The translations under genes and the position numbers were made by a program. Shown in pieces: positions 45,290 through 56,970 of a stretch of DNA of 64,000 nt. The first letter of the stretch is position 1; each line of letters begins with the position of its first letter. The DNA is taken from positions 3,445,001-3,509,000 of the forward strand of contig JBBBDQ010000192.1 in NCBI GenBank assembly GCA_037127315.1, given 5' to 3'. The DNA is from Ascarosepion bandense. Taxonomy: Eukaryota > Mollusca > Cephalopoda > Sepiida > Sepiidae. The notes beneath the pieces were generated by a model, which made no database searches, was not told where the DNA came from, and saw only the letters and a program-made list of their open reading frames with translations.

Positions 45290-45835
45290 AACATAAAAAT
45301 AAATGATCCATAAAAAAAAAGGAAAGAAAGCAAAGATGTACAAAAGGATAGAAAGAGAATGGGATGAGACTTTAAGAAAAAGAGATGACCTGAAAGAACA
45401 AAAGTAAAGTGAAAAGAAATGAAAAAAAGAAACAAAAAATAATAATGAAAAAAGATGAAAAGAAATTTTACAAGTAAAAAGTAAAATATCGAGTAGTTAA
45501 AAAAAGAAAACAAAAGGAAGCAAAGTAAAATAAAAAAGAAAATAATGTGAAAGAGAAAAATGAGTGAATAAAACAAAGTATAGAAAAAGATGGAAGAAAA
45601 CAAAAAGAGTAAATATTAACAGATAGGGGGGAAGAACGAAAGAGAAAAGTATAAAAAACAGAAGTCTTGAAATGAAGAAAGAAAGAAAAGTGATAAATGA
45701 AGAGGAAAGGAATGGAATAAAAATAATTTAAATAAAAGGAAAAAATGAACTAGTAATAAAAGACAGAAAAGATACACACAAAGAAAGAAAGAAAGAAAGA
45801 AAGAAAGAGCAGATGCTAAGGAATATGGAACGAGA
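45290..45835. repeat. polypurine tract with (GAAA)n
   Basis: Plus strand A/G-dominated, ending in about seven perfect GAAA units (45779-45808). Antisense Phe/Leu/Ser frames are artefacts. Confidence 0.85.
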
Positions 45836-46329
45836 AATTGAATCGTGAAAATAATGTGGAGACGAATCTTTGCTAACAACCCAACACGTCTCTCTTTTCA
45901 AAAGAAAAAAATATTGTCCATTCATGTTTGTTTTATGAGTTGTAAATGCTGAACGCATTTACTGAAGTCATGACTCATCCTTGTCGATTGGCATAGCTTC
46001 TTTTTTATTTTACGTTCTTCGGATAATTTTGTTTATTTTATTTATTTTTTTATAAAGTGGCCTTTGTGTTCAAACACATTTCCCCCAGTGTTTGTTAGGG
46101 GTCGACCAGGATTGTTCATGCATTTGAGTAATATAATGGTTTTACAAGCATGCAAATAGATTAATATCATTATGTACAACAGAAAGAAAAATTTAGGCTC
46201 AATTAAGATGAATTTCTGGGACTGATCTCATTTTTTCTCTCTTTACTACGAACAGGTAATACTCTACATTTGATACAGATAAAACATCATCTTCCAACAA
46301 ACACATACGCTGATTTTTATAAGCGTAGC
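45836..46329. other. non-coding stretch, nothing recognised
   Basis: No motif-bearing frame. Confidence 0.55.
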
Positions 46330-46405
46330 ACAAGTCCGAAAGTATGGGGCAGTGAGGATCGAACTCACGTTTTTGTTGCAATTGTTCTAATGAGACCAAC
46401 TTTGC
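46330..46405 (-). repeat. tRNA-Met-like 3' half (tRNA relic or SINE head)
   Basis: On the minus strand GTTGGTCTCATTAG is followed about 20 bp later by CGTGAGTTCGATCCTCAC, a perfect T arm and loop with box B, and TGCCCCA. The CTCAT context fits an elongator Met anticodon arm. The D arm and the acceptor 5' strand are not intact, so it is not a functional tRNA gene. Confidence 0.5.
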
Positions 46406-46556
46406 AGGAGAAACACATATAGTTTGTTTATTGTCTGAGATATTGGCGTATTTTCCAGTGACACTTTAATCTTACTTAAAATCCAGGAACTTTAATGCTG
46501 ATTTTCAAACTAAGTCTATATCACTTGAGAGTGTTGCAGCCTACTGTTCCCACTTC
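46406..46556. other. short non-coding stretch
   Basis: Nothing recognised; it ends at the target duplication of copy B. Confidence 0.5.
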
Positions 46557-46564
46557 TTATTATT

Positions 46565-48119
46565 TAGGTATCTCTACTTTTCAGTATAAATTTTCGATAC
46601 CTGATTTTAAAATGAAATTTTTAAAATAAATAAGTTATATTTTAGGTTTAAAATTAGTTTAATTGAAATTCAAGAGATTAAATTTAATAATTCCAGTAAA
46701 CAAAATACACTGGCGTATTTTAAAGCGAAATTATATTGATTGGAATCTAAAATTTTTCAGATTAAAAAAAATAAATTTAAAAGTACCGCCATTTTATTGA
46801 TTGATGAAAGATTTTTAAACAGTAGCCACATTCCTGTTTTAAAAATCTGGCAAAAATAAAATATACGTTGCTGACACGTTATTGAAGTCAATTTTTTAAG
46901 TTAAAACTTACCTTTATCTGTTTTCATACAATGTACTTGCTTGCTCTCTGAAATATTTGCTATAACATTTTAACAGATAAGGTAATCCGAGCTGCACGGC
47001 TTACCTCAAGTGTCGAGTAACATAATGACAACCGGAAGTTGTAAACAAGGCTAAAGTAGGGAGGCCGAAGGCGACAAAATTATACGAATGTAAATTTTTA
47101 TGTAAGGGAAGACAACCCTTGAATCACATGACCTTTTAATGATAAATATCACGTACGGCTATCCGTACAAATGAAAACACGGGCAGTAAAAATGCACACA
47201 ATTAAAATGTTTTAATTATTTTAAAAATTCATTGGCTCAGTCATTTGTATTAAGCTTGTAAATTTTCGATTAGTAATTGTAGTCTTCATGCATTAATTAC
47301 ATACCCTAGCCGAACACGTTGAGGAAGAAATTTAACAATAATTTTTAAACTTTTTATATCTAATTTTTATATATAATTAAAAAATGAAAAAAAAATGAAA
47401 ATAATTCTTGTAAAAATTCATTATTCATTGAATTTTTTTTCTTTTCAGACTATAATACGCTTAATTTATATTGTTCATAAAAGCAATCAGAAGTTTATCC
47501 ACATAAAAATTGGCATAGTTATTGCATTTTTCGCAATTCGGACCTATTTTTTAGAAAAGGGGCTCTATTGGAGAAAAAATAACTGTTGATTAGCATTCCC
47601 CAATGACTCCTGAATTTAATTATATTAGGCTTATTGTGGACAAAATTCGAATTTTTAAGCATTTGTGGAAATTAATTGGTGGGGGGGGGGTAACATATGT
47701 AAAAAAAATATTTTTACCAATATTTTATGCAAAATAATTATTTCAACATTGATTTCGGTCAATTAGGAATAAGTCCTGAAATTTACAGCAAAATCTGACC
47801 ATTATTTGATTTTTGCGAGAATTTCCAAATTAATGTGTCTTTCGCTGTCAAAAAAGTGCATTGTGCAATATTACGTAATTTTTTACTTATTAACGTCGCG
47901 GCAATTTAGGGCTCGCAATGACGTAAGAAAAAACAGACCTTCTACAAAAATTTCGACGTGTAAATAAATAAAAAATTTAAAAAATAATGAAAAAATTCTT
48001 TGTTCTATCCTCTTAATGATAATATAAACATTTTGCCGATAAAACTTTGTTTTTATTTAGTTTGGGGCCTTTTTCCTTCATACTAGGCTGTTTTTTCAGT
48101 GATTTTGCGGAGGTACCTA
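46565..48119. mobile_element. 1.6-kb non-coding element, copy B, with 8-bp TSD
   Basis: Flanked by a perfect direct repeat TTATTATT (46557-46564 and 48120-48127). The ends TAGGTATCTCTAC and, inverted, TAGGTACCTCCGC form about 13 bp of imperfect terminal repeat. An 8-bp duplication with TAGG-type ends is typical of hAT-superfamily elements (established for hAT; assignment here is inference). The body aligns with copy A. No transposase is encoded, so it would move in trans if at all. It has a G run at 47681-47690. Confidence 0.78.
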
Positions 48120-48127
48120 TTATTATT

Positions 48128-48633
48128 TTTTAACAAAAAGGCGACCATAACCTCGTACGCAAAAATCAGCAGCCAGGAGATGTTGTTGACAACTGAGCCC
48201 TTATTATCAGTGTCACTTTCGCCGAAATTGGCTATTCTTGAGCCATCTTCAGAGAGGTTACAGGGGCGTTAACATAAAGACAGCCACCATCAAAGATAAT
48301 ATTATCTTGTGTTGACGCAAAACATTGCTATGCAACGATAACAGTCACTGAATAGCAGACGCAGTTCGTAAATTTGTAATGCGGTTTTATGATGTCACAC
48401 CGCGTGAGAGACCGAAATGTCAACAGAACGATATGTCTAAATGAAGTGTAATGTGTTGACCCGAAAGCTTAGAACGAGCATAATAAAGAAATATCTAAAT
48501 GTTGGATAATTTTTGTCATTATTTCACCTGAAATATAAGCCAAAATACAATGTTTAGAACGGCTCATGATTAAACATAATAGACATTCATTGTCTTTTAT
48601 ATTTAACAATATATGTTAAGAATATGTATATAC

Positions 48634-48636
<3 letters not shown>
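48128..48636. other. non-coding stretch with a third hammerhead-like motif
   Basis: Minus strand: CTGAAGA (48252-48246), hairpin TGGCT...AGCCA (48245-48229), then GAAA (48220-48217) after an extra 8 nt. Weaker than the motif at 15392. No coding sequence. Confidence 0.35.
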
Positions 48637-48666
<30 letters not shown>

Positions 48667-48790
48667 AAGTGTGTGTGAGAGAGAGAGAGAGAGAGAGTGA
48701 GAATATGAAGCATCTTAAAACTTTTAGATTAGTATATGAATAAGCGAATATTTCACACAATTATCAGGCCTGAATCTCTCACTCTTTCTA

Positions 48791-48816
<26 letters not shown>
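48637..48816. repeat. compound (TA)n(GA)n ... (CA)n microsatellites
   Basis: TA 48637-48650, GA runs to 48696, and (CA)n 48791-48816. Confidence 0.9.
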
Positions 48817-48821
<5 letters not shown>

Positions 48822-50800
48822 CGCAGTGAGTGTCGGACGGGGTAGCTTGTATTAAATTTTTTCTGATTTTTGAATGGTTGAAATAATAGTTACGTGAACC
48901 GGTTGATGACTTAAGCAATCAAACTTATTGAAACGAAATATACCAATCTCCGAGGAGAGGTTTAGAATTCCTGGTATCCTCGCAAGAAGATCGAACTTTC
49001 GAACTAAGACCTGAAACTACATACCCTTGATTGGCCGAAACTAATTTGATGGAATACCGAAATGAATAAAAATTATTTTAAGTAAAAAAAATATTATTCT
49101 CGCATTCTTATAAGACGTTACTAACATAACATTATAATTGATCTTGTGCCGTACTAAGCTGAAAGTAGTGACTAAGAACTTCAAGAATATTGAACGCAGG
49201 GAGGTTGAGCGAAAAACGATGGCACACTAATAATTAAAGTCAACTTTGAATAAAGCTTAAAGAAAGAGAAAAAGAAAAGGGAAAATGAGAAATTAGGAAA
49301 GGAAATATGAAGAAGGAAATTGAAATAAAACTTTCAAGTGAAAAAGTAAATCATAATGAAAAATAAAATAATGAATGAAAAATGAGAAAAAAACATGAAG
49401 GTTGATTCAATTTTAAAAATCTCTCAAAGCGTTGTTTGAATGTGTACATCTTCAATGTTCGACATGAGGAAGACAAATGACGCCTAAATTGGTGACGCCC
49501 ACAGTCGCCTGCTAAGAGCAGTACGCGACGTTCGCAGAAATGAACAATAGTAAATCAGAATCTTGTGGATAAGTCTAAGGAAAAATTTCATATTTTGTGG
49601 TCATTATAGCAATGTAAAAATGACCTACAAAAGAAAGTGAAACAATGTAGCTGGAATTGGTTTTCCAGTAAATATATCGATTTATTTACTCGATTCAGTT
49701 TGATATCAAAGCACTAAAGGTAGCGTCTAGGTAATGTGAAATTCTTTTGAAGCCCGCACCAAGTATGGTCGGTTTCATTGTAATGTTGTAAAATCAACTT
49801 TCCTTATGATCTGTGAAAAATATTCTATTAAGGGGAATGGCCATGGGCCAGACTAAGTCAAACTTAGTAAGCACCTACGATTAGATAACTTAATATAACC
49901 TGATATCCTAGGATCACGAGACATTTTAACGAGACAACATAAAGACTGGCACAAGGCTATATTTTTAAAACGAAAATATGGTAATAAATTAGTAACTATG
50001 CCATGAATTATTAGCATGCTAAACCTGAAATTATGGTGATCCTTCTTATGTAATTTTATGTCAGAAGTCTTAATGAAATGAACGCTAAAGGTATTTACAA
50101 AGCTTAGTAAAGTTCACTGGAACAACAGTGAGTGCTGATCTGCAACACTAGCTCAACAACCATTAATTTACTTCAAGCGGTCGGTTTAGTCCTGAACACT
50201 CAATGAAAACCGAAAACTAAAATCTAGTTGGCTTACTTTTTTTATAATCCCTATATTGTACTTATTTGTATTTGAATTTGAGTTGCTGCTCGTTGCTCTA
50301 CCTTTCGCTTTAGATAAATATTTAGTAAGTTTATTTTAGACAAATCCACAATTCTGAAAAAGTCAACAATATTCAAACTCATTATGTTAGATTTTACTGT
50401 AAAAGTCTATGTTCTCACAATAAAATTGATATTAACCGATGCCGCTCAAATTTTCAGGATATATTGATATTTATATGAGTAATAATATATAATCTGCGGT
50501 TCAGCTTAGGTTTTATTATGCAAACGAATTGTAACAAAATTTTATAAATACACCCAAAAGATAAAGGCCACAGAAACATTTTGATTAACACAGCATCTCA
50601 TATCGTTGAGTAAATTATTTTATTATTTTATTATTTTACATGTTAATATGGACTCCTAGAATTTTATAACTTTTATTTATTCCTTCTATTTATTGATTTT
50701 GATAACTTTTCTCCTTTTTTACTTTAACATTATTTTTAGTAATTTTTATTGCTTTGATAGGTTCGATTTATTTATTTATTTATTTTGGTTTGATTTGGTT
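48817..50800. other. non-coding stretch with a short polypurine tract
   Basis: Purine-rich 49255-49400. No gene recognised. Confidence 0.55.
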
Positions 50801-50960
50801 TGTTGTATGTCCGCACGTTGAGAACGCTCATCCCCAACTGAGAAAAAACTGGTGTTATAACTCCCAGATTGACGCTGACTATTGGCTAATACCTGCCCTT
50901 ACAGCACCACATGCAACAAACTCCAAGTCTCTTATCGGGTTGGCCCGATTCTCTGTTATC
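50801..50960 (-). repeat. 3' LTR of a degenerate LTR retrotransposon
   Basis: Shares CTTACAGCACCACA, CAAGTCTCTTATCGGG-like sequence and GATTCTCTGTTA with 56076-56320, in direct orientation. Preceded on the minus strand by the purine tract GAGGAGAG (50968-50961), as expected of the plus-strand primer of an LTR element. About 85 bp shorter than its partner through internal loss. Confidence 0.65.
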
Positions 50961-50967
50961 CTCTCCT

Positions 50968-51788
50968 CAATCTGTTGATCCAAGCACCAACGTGCCGGTC
51001 ATTTCTTTCTGGTGCTCCTTCGCAGAGGAGGTACTTCATCCTCATTGCTTTCACATGGCTTTTCACATGCGTCTTCATTGTTGTCACTATCTGTCTCCAC
51101 CGCGACAGGAGGCGCGTCGAACATCCGGGAATTCACTTGCAACTTCCTATCTCATATGCTTTCTGACTGCTGAAGTGGCGTCTTGGATTGTCATCCCGCG
51201 AAGTACAGCCTTGATAATTGTTTTCATTATACAAGGTGCCACGTTGAGTACGAAGCTTAGTTGCCCTTTTAGTCTGGAAAGGCCACATCGACTGGACCTG
51301 TAGGTATGCTCTCATAAGGTCAAACAGGGATACATTACGCACTTGTTGTCGCCATTCCCTTAGCTTGTCTGCACAGACATCCGCACTTGAAGTGAACGTG
51401 TCTACGTACTTGTTTAACTCTCTGTAATCTATTACAGGGTGTACCTTTTTCTTGCTGTCTTGGATAACGGCCATCAGAGAAACTAGACCCTTAGAAGGTC
51501 CGAGCTCTTCCTCGTCAAGATATCATATGTCAGTCGTTATCTCACCATACTTGTAACTCCTGGTTATAATTCTTACGTTCCAGTTTGGACACAGGATACA
51601 CTATCTTGTTTCGTAGGTTCGTCAGTGCCTGATTTTCGGCCCACTTCCATAATGCCGTCCTCTATATCCACTAGTACGTCAATCTTAACAGGATTTCCTC
51701 CTTGTAACCGGAAAGCGACGACTTTGATCCCACAACAACGCTGGTCTCTCCGTCTATAGTTGTTTCGCATATAGGCCCTTTCGTCCAC
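50968..51788 (-). pseudogene. LTR-retrotransposon pol remnant (RT start plus C-terminus)
   Basis: Minus strand. A protease-to-RT linker (WKWAENQALTNLRNKIVYPV, about 51650-51590) is followed by DEEELGPSKGLVSLMAVIQD and VHPVIDYRELNKYVDTFTS, ADVCADKLREWRQQVRN, VSLFDLMRAYLQVQSMWPFQ, the first RT motifs. The catalytic YxDD part, RNase H and integrase core are missing. The frame picks up again at the polyprotein tail DEVPPLRRSTRKK (51041-51003), just before the purine tract and LTR. An internal deletion therefore fused RT start to integrase tail. Ty3/gypsy-like by resemblance. Confidence 0.75.
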
Positions 51789-51829
51789 AACAATCTCTCT
51801 AAGTCAACGACGGCACCATATTCCTACAG

Positions 51830-54000
51830 ACAGAAATGGCCTCGAGGACCAAAAAAAAAAAAAAGTTCTCGTACAGCATGTGAACCAAGATGTTTTCAAT
51901 AAACATGCACAACGGGTTTACGACCCTGCAGTAGAAGAAGGTGCGTTCCAGGGTCTCCCCCGTCTCACTGCAGCGAACGTAGTCTGAACACTTTTCCGGT
52001 TTTGCTGAACAAAGTCTTTTGCCGTCTCAGAGTGTCCTTCGCAACACCAGCTAGGTGAGTAATGTCTTATCGTTAGCAAAGCATTTCAACCCGGATGCTC
52101 AAGGCCATATAGAGCAAGTCTCATGCTTCGTTAGACAGAGCTTTCTAATCAGCTCATCTTGAACAAAACCACTAACTAGCATGCAATATAATGCTTTACG
52201 GGACAAAATTTGGATGTCGGAGAGGCCACCCGTCGCTCCTTAGTGAAACTTCAGAGCTATTCGACATTTACAATATAAGAAGCACACGCATCGGGTAAAC
52301 GGGGGTGGAACTCCTTCACGCACGGGTGTACACTTCTCAGGGATGGAAAATTCTTTCGGGTATTTTCATTACAGAATTCGCCATTCCCATTCGGTTGTGA
52401 ACACATTCGGTCTAGTATAAGTGATACGAAGCCTTGTTGACGAATCTCAACTCTAGGCATACCCAGACCGCCTTCAGAAGGGTAGAGGTAACAAATCTCC
52501 TGACAGACGTTGAGAGAATTGCCCCGCCATAAGAAAGAGAACAAGACCCTAACTAACTGCATTAGCATTGCACTCGTGAGTGGAAGCACGGAGAATCGGT
52601 AAAGGAGAATCGGTAAAGGAGAATCGGGTAGATGTACGAAGCGCATACTTCCACCCTCAACTTTAAGGAAAAGCTGTGGATTCGACCTTCTCTTGCACCT
52701 CTGATCAATTCATTTCCAACAGAAGATCAGGACTGAATTAGACGCCGAGCATCTTGACTGACCCGTTCGTCTAGAGGAAAGGCTCGCGAAGAGAAACTCC
52801 TTTCCATGCGCCCAACCGTAAGCCAATAGATTTGTCGCGTTTGATTTTGGCCACTGTCACCATATTGTACCCTATGATCTCTTTGCCGACTTCATCAATC
52901 TCGGCTCGAAACAAGAAACGAAAAGTCGTCGTCATAGGCACAATACCTGGCCGAAGTGGTAGCACTATATAGGAAAATTTTGTGTAGGACCAAATTCACC
53001 TTTAACTTGCGAAGGAAAGGCTCCAGTGCAAGAACGTTAATCGAAAGCGAAAGTGGACAAAATTTATGAATAGAGCGGAACAACATGAAAGACTCTGATT
53101 TTACTCTATTCACTTCTACAAGCTCACCGGGAGACGCATCCAGGTGTGAAAGTACGGCCCGAAACTGGGGGTGGAAAGGATAGCCTCCAGAAATCGATGC
53201 TTTGGACTGTTTTAAATTGATCAGTCCTGCTTTACTGTCAACTTGCTCGATGATCAAGCTTACCACATGAATGTTGTTCTGAATAGTTCACTTCAATTTA
53301 ATATCGTGAAAGGCCGGAAATTACTTATCCGTTCCCTACCGTTTTTATCCTTACGTTGTAAATTGATCACACTCTTGGTAAAGCGTTGAGGTATAGACTG
53401 CTGCTTTATCCAGTTGTTGTAGATCAGCTGCAGCAATTGAACAAAAACGGGCGACTGTCTCAAGTGCAATTTTTACTATCGCTCATCTAATACCGGAGTT
53501 TGGTCCCGGCCAACCAGCATCAGCGCTTCTCAGATCTCAGACTTTGTAATGTGACCTTCGCACCGAGCCGCATCAACCGACTCGAGGCGCAAAAAATCAG
53601 CTAAATAAGTGTCGAACTGAGCAGTGCTCAGACGGGGCTCCCTATTGTACAGATCCTGAATGTAGTCACGAAAAGTCTCACATATAACCGCGTTTGTAAT
53701 TAAAGTCAGCTTGTCCGACAATCTGACGCTGGCGTTATGTTGATTCGACGCCTTTCGAAACTCTTGTGCACGAAGTTCAGCAACAATATTCGACGCCTCA
53801 GAAAACATTCTTTTTAACCTAGCCCTAATTACTAGCGCTTGATTCTTTTTGACATGCAAGGAGAACAGCTCCGTCCTAACTCAGGCTATTTCTCCACTAT
53901 CATGGGACTTGATTGCCCAATCAACTTTCGCTTCACATGCCGTTTGCTCTACTAATCTAACTAAATTGATTCGGCGACTTTAATTAGCAGCAAACGACCT
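51830..54000 (-). pseudogene. LINE ORF2 relic: RT, thumb and zinc-finger end
   Basis: Minus strand, Tx1/L1-like by resemblance. Order: KWWDISKSNFRSFAAN (54030-53985), LTNAVICE-type segment FRDYIQDLYNREPRLSTAQF (within 53859-53530), then LINLKQSKASISGG (motif 'SKAFDRV' altered), LSLSINVLALEPFLRKLKVN, and AYDDDFSFLVSS at 52940-52900 where 'AYADDVSVLV' is expected. Then EIDEVGKEIIGYNMVTVAKI, LRLGAWKGVSL, FSVLPLTSAMLMQL, FSFLWRGNS, YPSEGGLGMPRVEIRQQGF, LDRMCS, and the end ETGETLERTFFYC (51990-51930), a Cys-rich zf-RVT tail. The endonuclease domain is essentially gone. A 15-bp unit is tandemly repeated at 52591-52632. Confidence 0.82.
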
Positions 54001-54579
54001 AAAATTGGATTTTGATATATCCCACCATTTATTCCGGACGCAATCGCCATCAATTCCCTCTGTAGCATTAGTAGCGGCTGATCTTGGAAATCTCGCTCAC
54101 CAAATAATGCTGTATCTAATTTTCAGTTTTGGCCTCCTCAATCATGCCCTCTATCTGCCGTGTACCCGGACGTGGTCGCACAACTGTAAGCACTCGCTTA
54201 GCTTAAGAACATCTTTGCCCTTTATATGTCTGAAGTTTCATAGGCTGCTATTTCGTTTTGTCTGCTCCATTTTTTGGTGTAATTAAGAAGGCGTAGGTTT
54301 GGTATAGTTGATGTTGTTGCTTTGGTAGTAGTTTTAAAGGGTGATGGCAAGAGGATATTTTGGATGTATTTTCCGTTGTTTGAATGGTGTGTGCGTGACT
54401 GGTTTTGGTTGGGGTTGAGGACAAATGTTTTTTAGATGTTGGGGAGACGAGGCATAGGATAAGGGCACCTCACCATTAACAGAAAATATTCATTTCCATG
54501 TTTGGCCTTAAGCTGATCTTTCAGCTTAAGTAGTTTTTCTTTCTTTTCGAATGACGGCTCGTATTTTTCCTCATTTGGT
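54001..54579 (-). other. ORF1-ORF2 junction with endonuclease mostly lost
   Basis: A two-ORF LINE would have about 700 bp of endonuclease here. I see only scraps and a GT-rich patch (54290-54460). The plus-strand frame at 54005-54286 is an antisense shadow. Confidence 0.45.
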
Positions 54580-55749
54580 TTATTGAGATTGTGACCGGGG
54601 TGTTGCCATTAAAACTGTAGAGGGAGTGGAAACGTTTGTTTCTTTCTCTTTGGGGGCTTCAGGGGTCCAAGCCTCTGTTTTTTGGCGCTGCCCCCTGATC
54701 TTACTAACGACCAGCCATTTCACTTCTTTCTTTTCAGTAATCGCACAAGAGGCAGGCAAAGATTTGTCAGGGAATGTGAGACAAGACCCAGTTAGAAATT
54801 TGACTGCACCGGTTTCAGCCGCTGACCTACCCACTATAGGCGTGGTGGATTTAACAGACTCGGCCAAACTTGTTCTCTTGTCCTATGGGCCTTCTTTCTC
54901 AGGCAAGAAGAGGATGGGTGACATGTCTCTCCGCAATTCCAGCACGTTTGGTTTATGACTGGCATATTCTGCTCCGCTACAACCAGACAACTGGGAATGG
55001 AGCGAAAGTTTTCATGATCAAGCGTATATCAAAGTTCCATCCCCCATTCAAGTTGATATAGGGAAGTATATAATATTTTCCCGTAACGCTCGAAATAAGC
55101 CGTTAGGTACTTCCCCAACATCTTAGAAGTGGTCTTGAATACTGTCACATGGGTCCTTCGTCTGCCTCAATATTTGGTCCGAATAATTAAATTCTTACTT
55201 AACAATTCGCGGCTTGACGTGACCGGGTAGTTTTTTGGTGATTGTAACAGTATGTTCACATTAAGAAACACTTGATCTTTATTATTCTTTGGGGTTTAAC
55301 ACCCACAGGGACGTCAATACTTTCCGGACAGCATCTTTCAAAGAGCGACAAATATTGGGTGTATCCTTGTCCACCACGAAGACCGACATAATTCTTGTTT
55401 CAACTTTCTGTAATTCTTCGAGATTTACCAGAAGTCCATCTTTTTCAGTCAGATGTTTCTAAACTCTGGTTCGCTCCAGGAACTTCGCAATGTTGAAGAT
55501 ACATTTCGGTAAGGACTTCAAGCATGAGGGAAATATCTCGGCCACTGCACTGTCTTTATTACCATTTTCAACTACCATCTTTGAGGTTGAATTTGCCTGC
55601 TTTTTTGCACCCATGATTTAATTTTGGCTATTTCCAGCCATCATACTTTCTTGATGGTTTTGGCTATTCTTGGCCACCATATTTTTCTCTTGGATTTTAC
55701 CGTTCTTGACCACTATACTTTTATCAGCAACTTTTCTGGGATCAGCCAT
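54580..55749 (-). pseudogene. LINE ORF1 relic with CCHC zinc knuckle
   Basis: Minus strand from ATG 55749 (MADPRKVADKSIVVKNGKIQ...), one stop near 55616, then MGAKKQANSTSKMVVENGN, EIFPSCLKSLPKCIFNIAK, VETRIMSVFVVDKDTPNICR. A zinc knuckle CWNCGETCHPSSSC (CX2CX4HX4C) lies at 54944-54903, as in nucleic-acid-binding ORF1 or Gag proteins. A Lys/Ser/Pro-rich tail runs to 54580. Its place 5' of ORF2 on the same strand fits a two-ORF LINE. At least one stop and a frame change precede the knuckle. Confidence 0.7.
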
Positions 55750-55860
55750 GGATTTATCCGGGGACTCATCTTTCAAGGCCAACCCTAAAAAAATCCTCCG
55801 AACTTACCGTCTTTTACCGGTCGTTATTATTTTTCATCTGGCCAAGCAGAAAAATGATTT

Positions 55861-56075
55861 TGTATAAGCAAAATGAAACTAAAATAAACTAATTTCAGAT
55901 AGAAAAGCCGAGAAAAAAATCAACAAAAATTTTTAAAAATTCCAAATCAGATCAAATTACTTTTTTAAAAACTTAACAAAACAGATAAAATAAAGACAAA
56001 AACTTAACAAAATCTCTTTTGCAAGTCTTTTGGTGTTATTCAAACAAGTTTCACACGAGTGGACGAAAAATGGTC
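55861..56075 (-). other. residual LTR-element internal sequence
   Basis: AT-rich 200 bp between the LINE 5' end and the upstream LTR. No convincing primer-binding site next to the LTR (minus strand GACCATTTTTCGTCC). Confidence 0.35.
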
Positions 56076-56320
56076 TGTTACTGGCCGACCAAAAGACTAA
56101 CAGATCCAGAGCGGTCATCCTTGACTGAGAAAAGATTGATCCACGTTGACTAATACCTGCTCAGTATCGTTCATATGCAAGTTGTCAATGCTACCGACTG
56201 TAAGTAGAATGTCTTCTCCCAACAGCCCATTGTAGAAGAAGACGTAACTCCAGGTTCTTACAGCACCACACACAACCAACTCTGAGTCTCTTATCTGGTT
56301 GACCTTGATTCTCTGTTACA
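56076..56320 (-). repeat. 5' LTR of the degenerate LTR retrotransposon
   Basis: On the plus strand it runs from TGTTACTGGCC to CTCTGTTACA, i.e. TG...CA on the minus strand with short inverted TGTAACAG/CTGTTACA ends. It matches 50801-50960 in direct orientation about 5.3 kb away. The flanking 5 bp do not match (GTGAC here, TGGTT at the other end), so no target duplication survives. Confidence 0.65.
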
Positions 56321-56908
56321 GTGACTAATAATCGGCATTGCAGGATATATAAAAAAAAACTTGTTTCATGGGTACACTTTTTGTTGAACTCATCTTAGTT
56401 GTAACCTGTACCATTTAAAAATATTTTGTCTATAATTTACAATAATTTTCTGCAATTTTTTGTCAATTTTATTGTGAAAGCATTAAGTTGCATAATCAAA
56501 TCTAATACAGTGTATTGCTTGCCAGACCGCCTTGCTGAGTGGCTATATCCTTTATGATTTTAAAGCAGTTGTAATGAGTCGCTGACCATTGCTTCTTTAC
56601 GGTATGTGTCTATCAGAAATAATATAATCTTTTTATAAATAAGAGAAAGTGCTATTTAAAACACTTGCTCAGAAATTTTAAGCAAGTACTGGCTGCTCTG
56701 TCAATGAATGCAGAATGTTTTCTTATAATGAAATGGCTAATATTACCATTACTATTTTCCTTAATTGATGCATCTTGAAGAAGTATATCATCAGGCTTTG
56801 TGTGCATTAGATCTAAATGTTCCATATCGGGTGAAGGAAACGCACTGAAGGGCAACTTCACTTTTGTCTATTTTGAAAAGTCCGTCATCAGTTAAATACT
56901 TGCAAAAG

Positions 56909-56970
<62 letters not shown>

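Noticed and set aside
45247..45879. Minus-strand hydrophobic frames suggesting membrane proteins
   Set aside because: Same cause: polypyrimidine complement of A/G-rich DNA.
46330..46405. Functional tRNA-Met gene
   Set aside because: No D arm and no acceptor stem partner; only the T arm and part of the anticodon arm survive.
50754..51303. Overlapping plus-strand frames up to 130 codons
   Set aside because: Antisense to the pol remnant and LTR on the minus strand.
54005..54958. Plus-strand frames of 93 and 110 codons
   Set aside because: Antisense to the LINE ORF1/ORF2 region; the minus strand carries the zinc knuckle.
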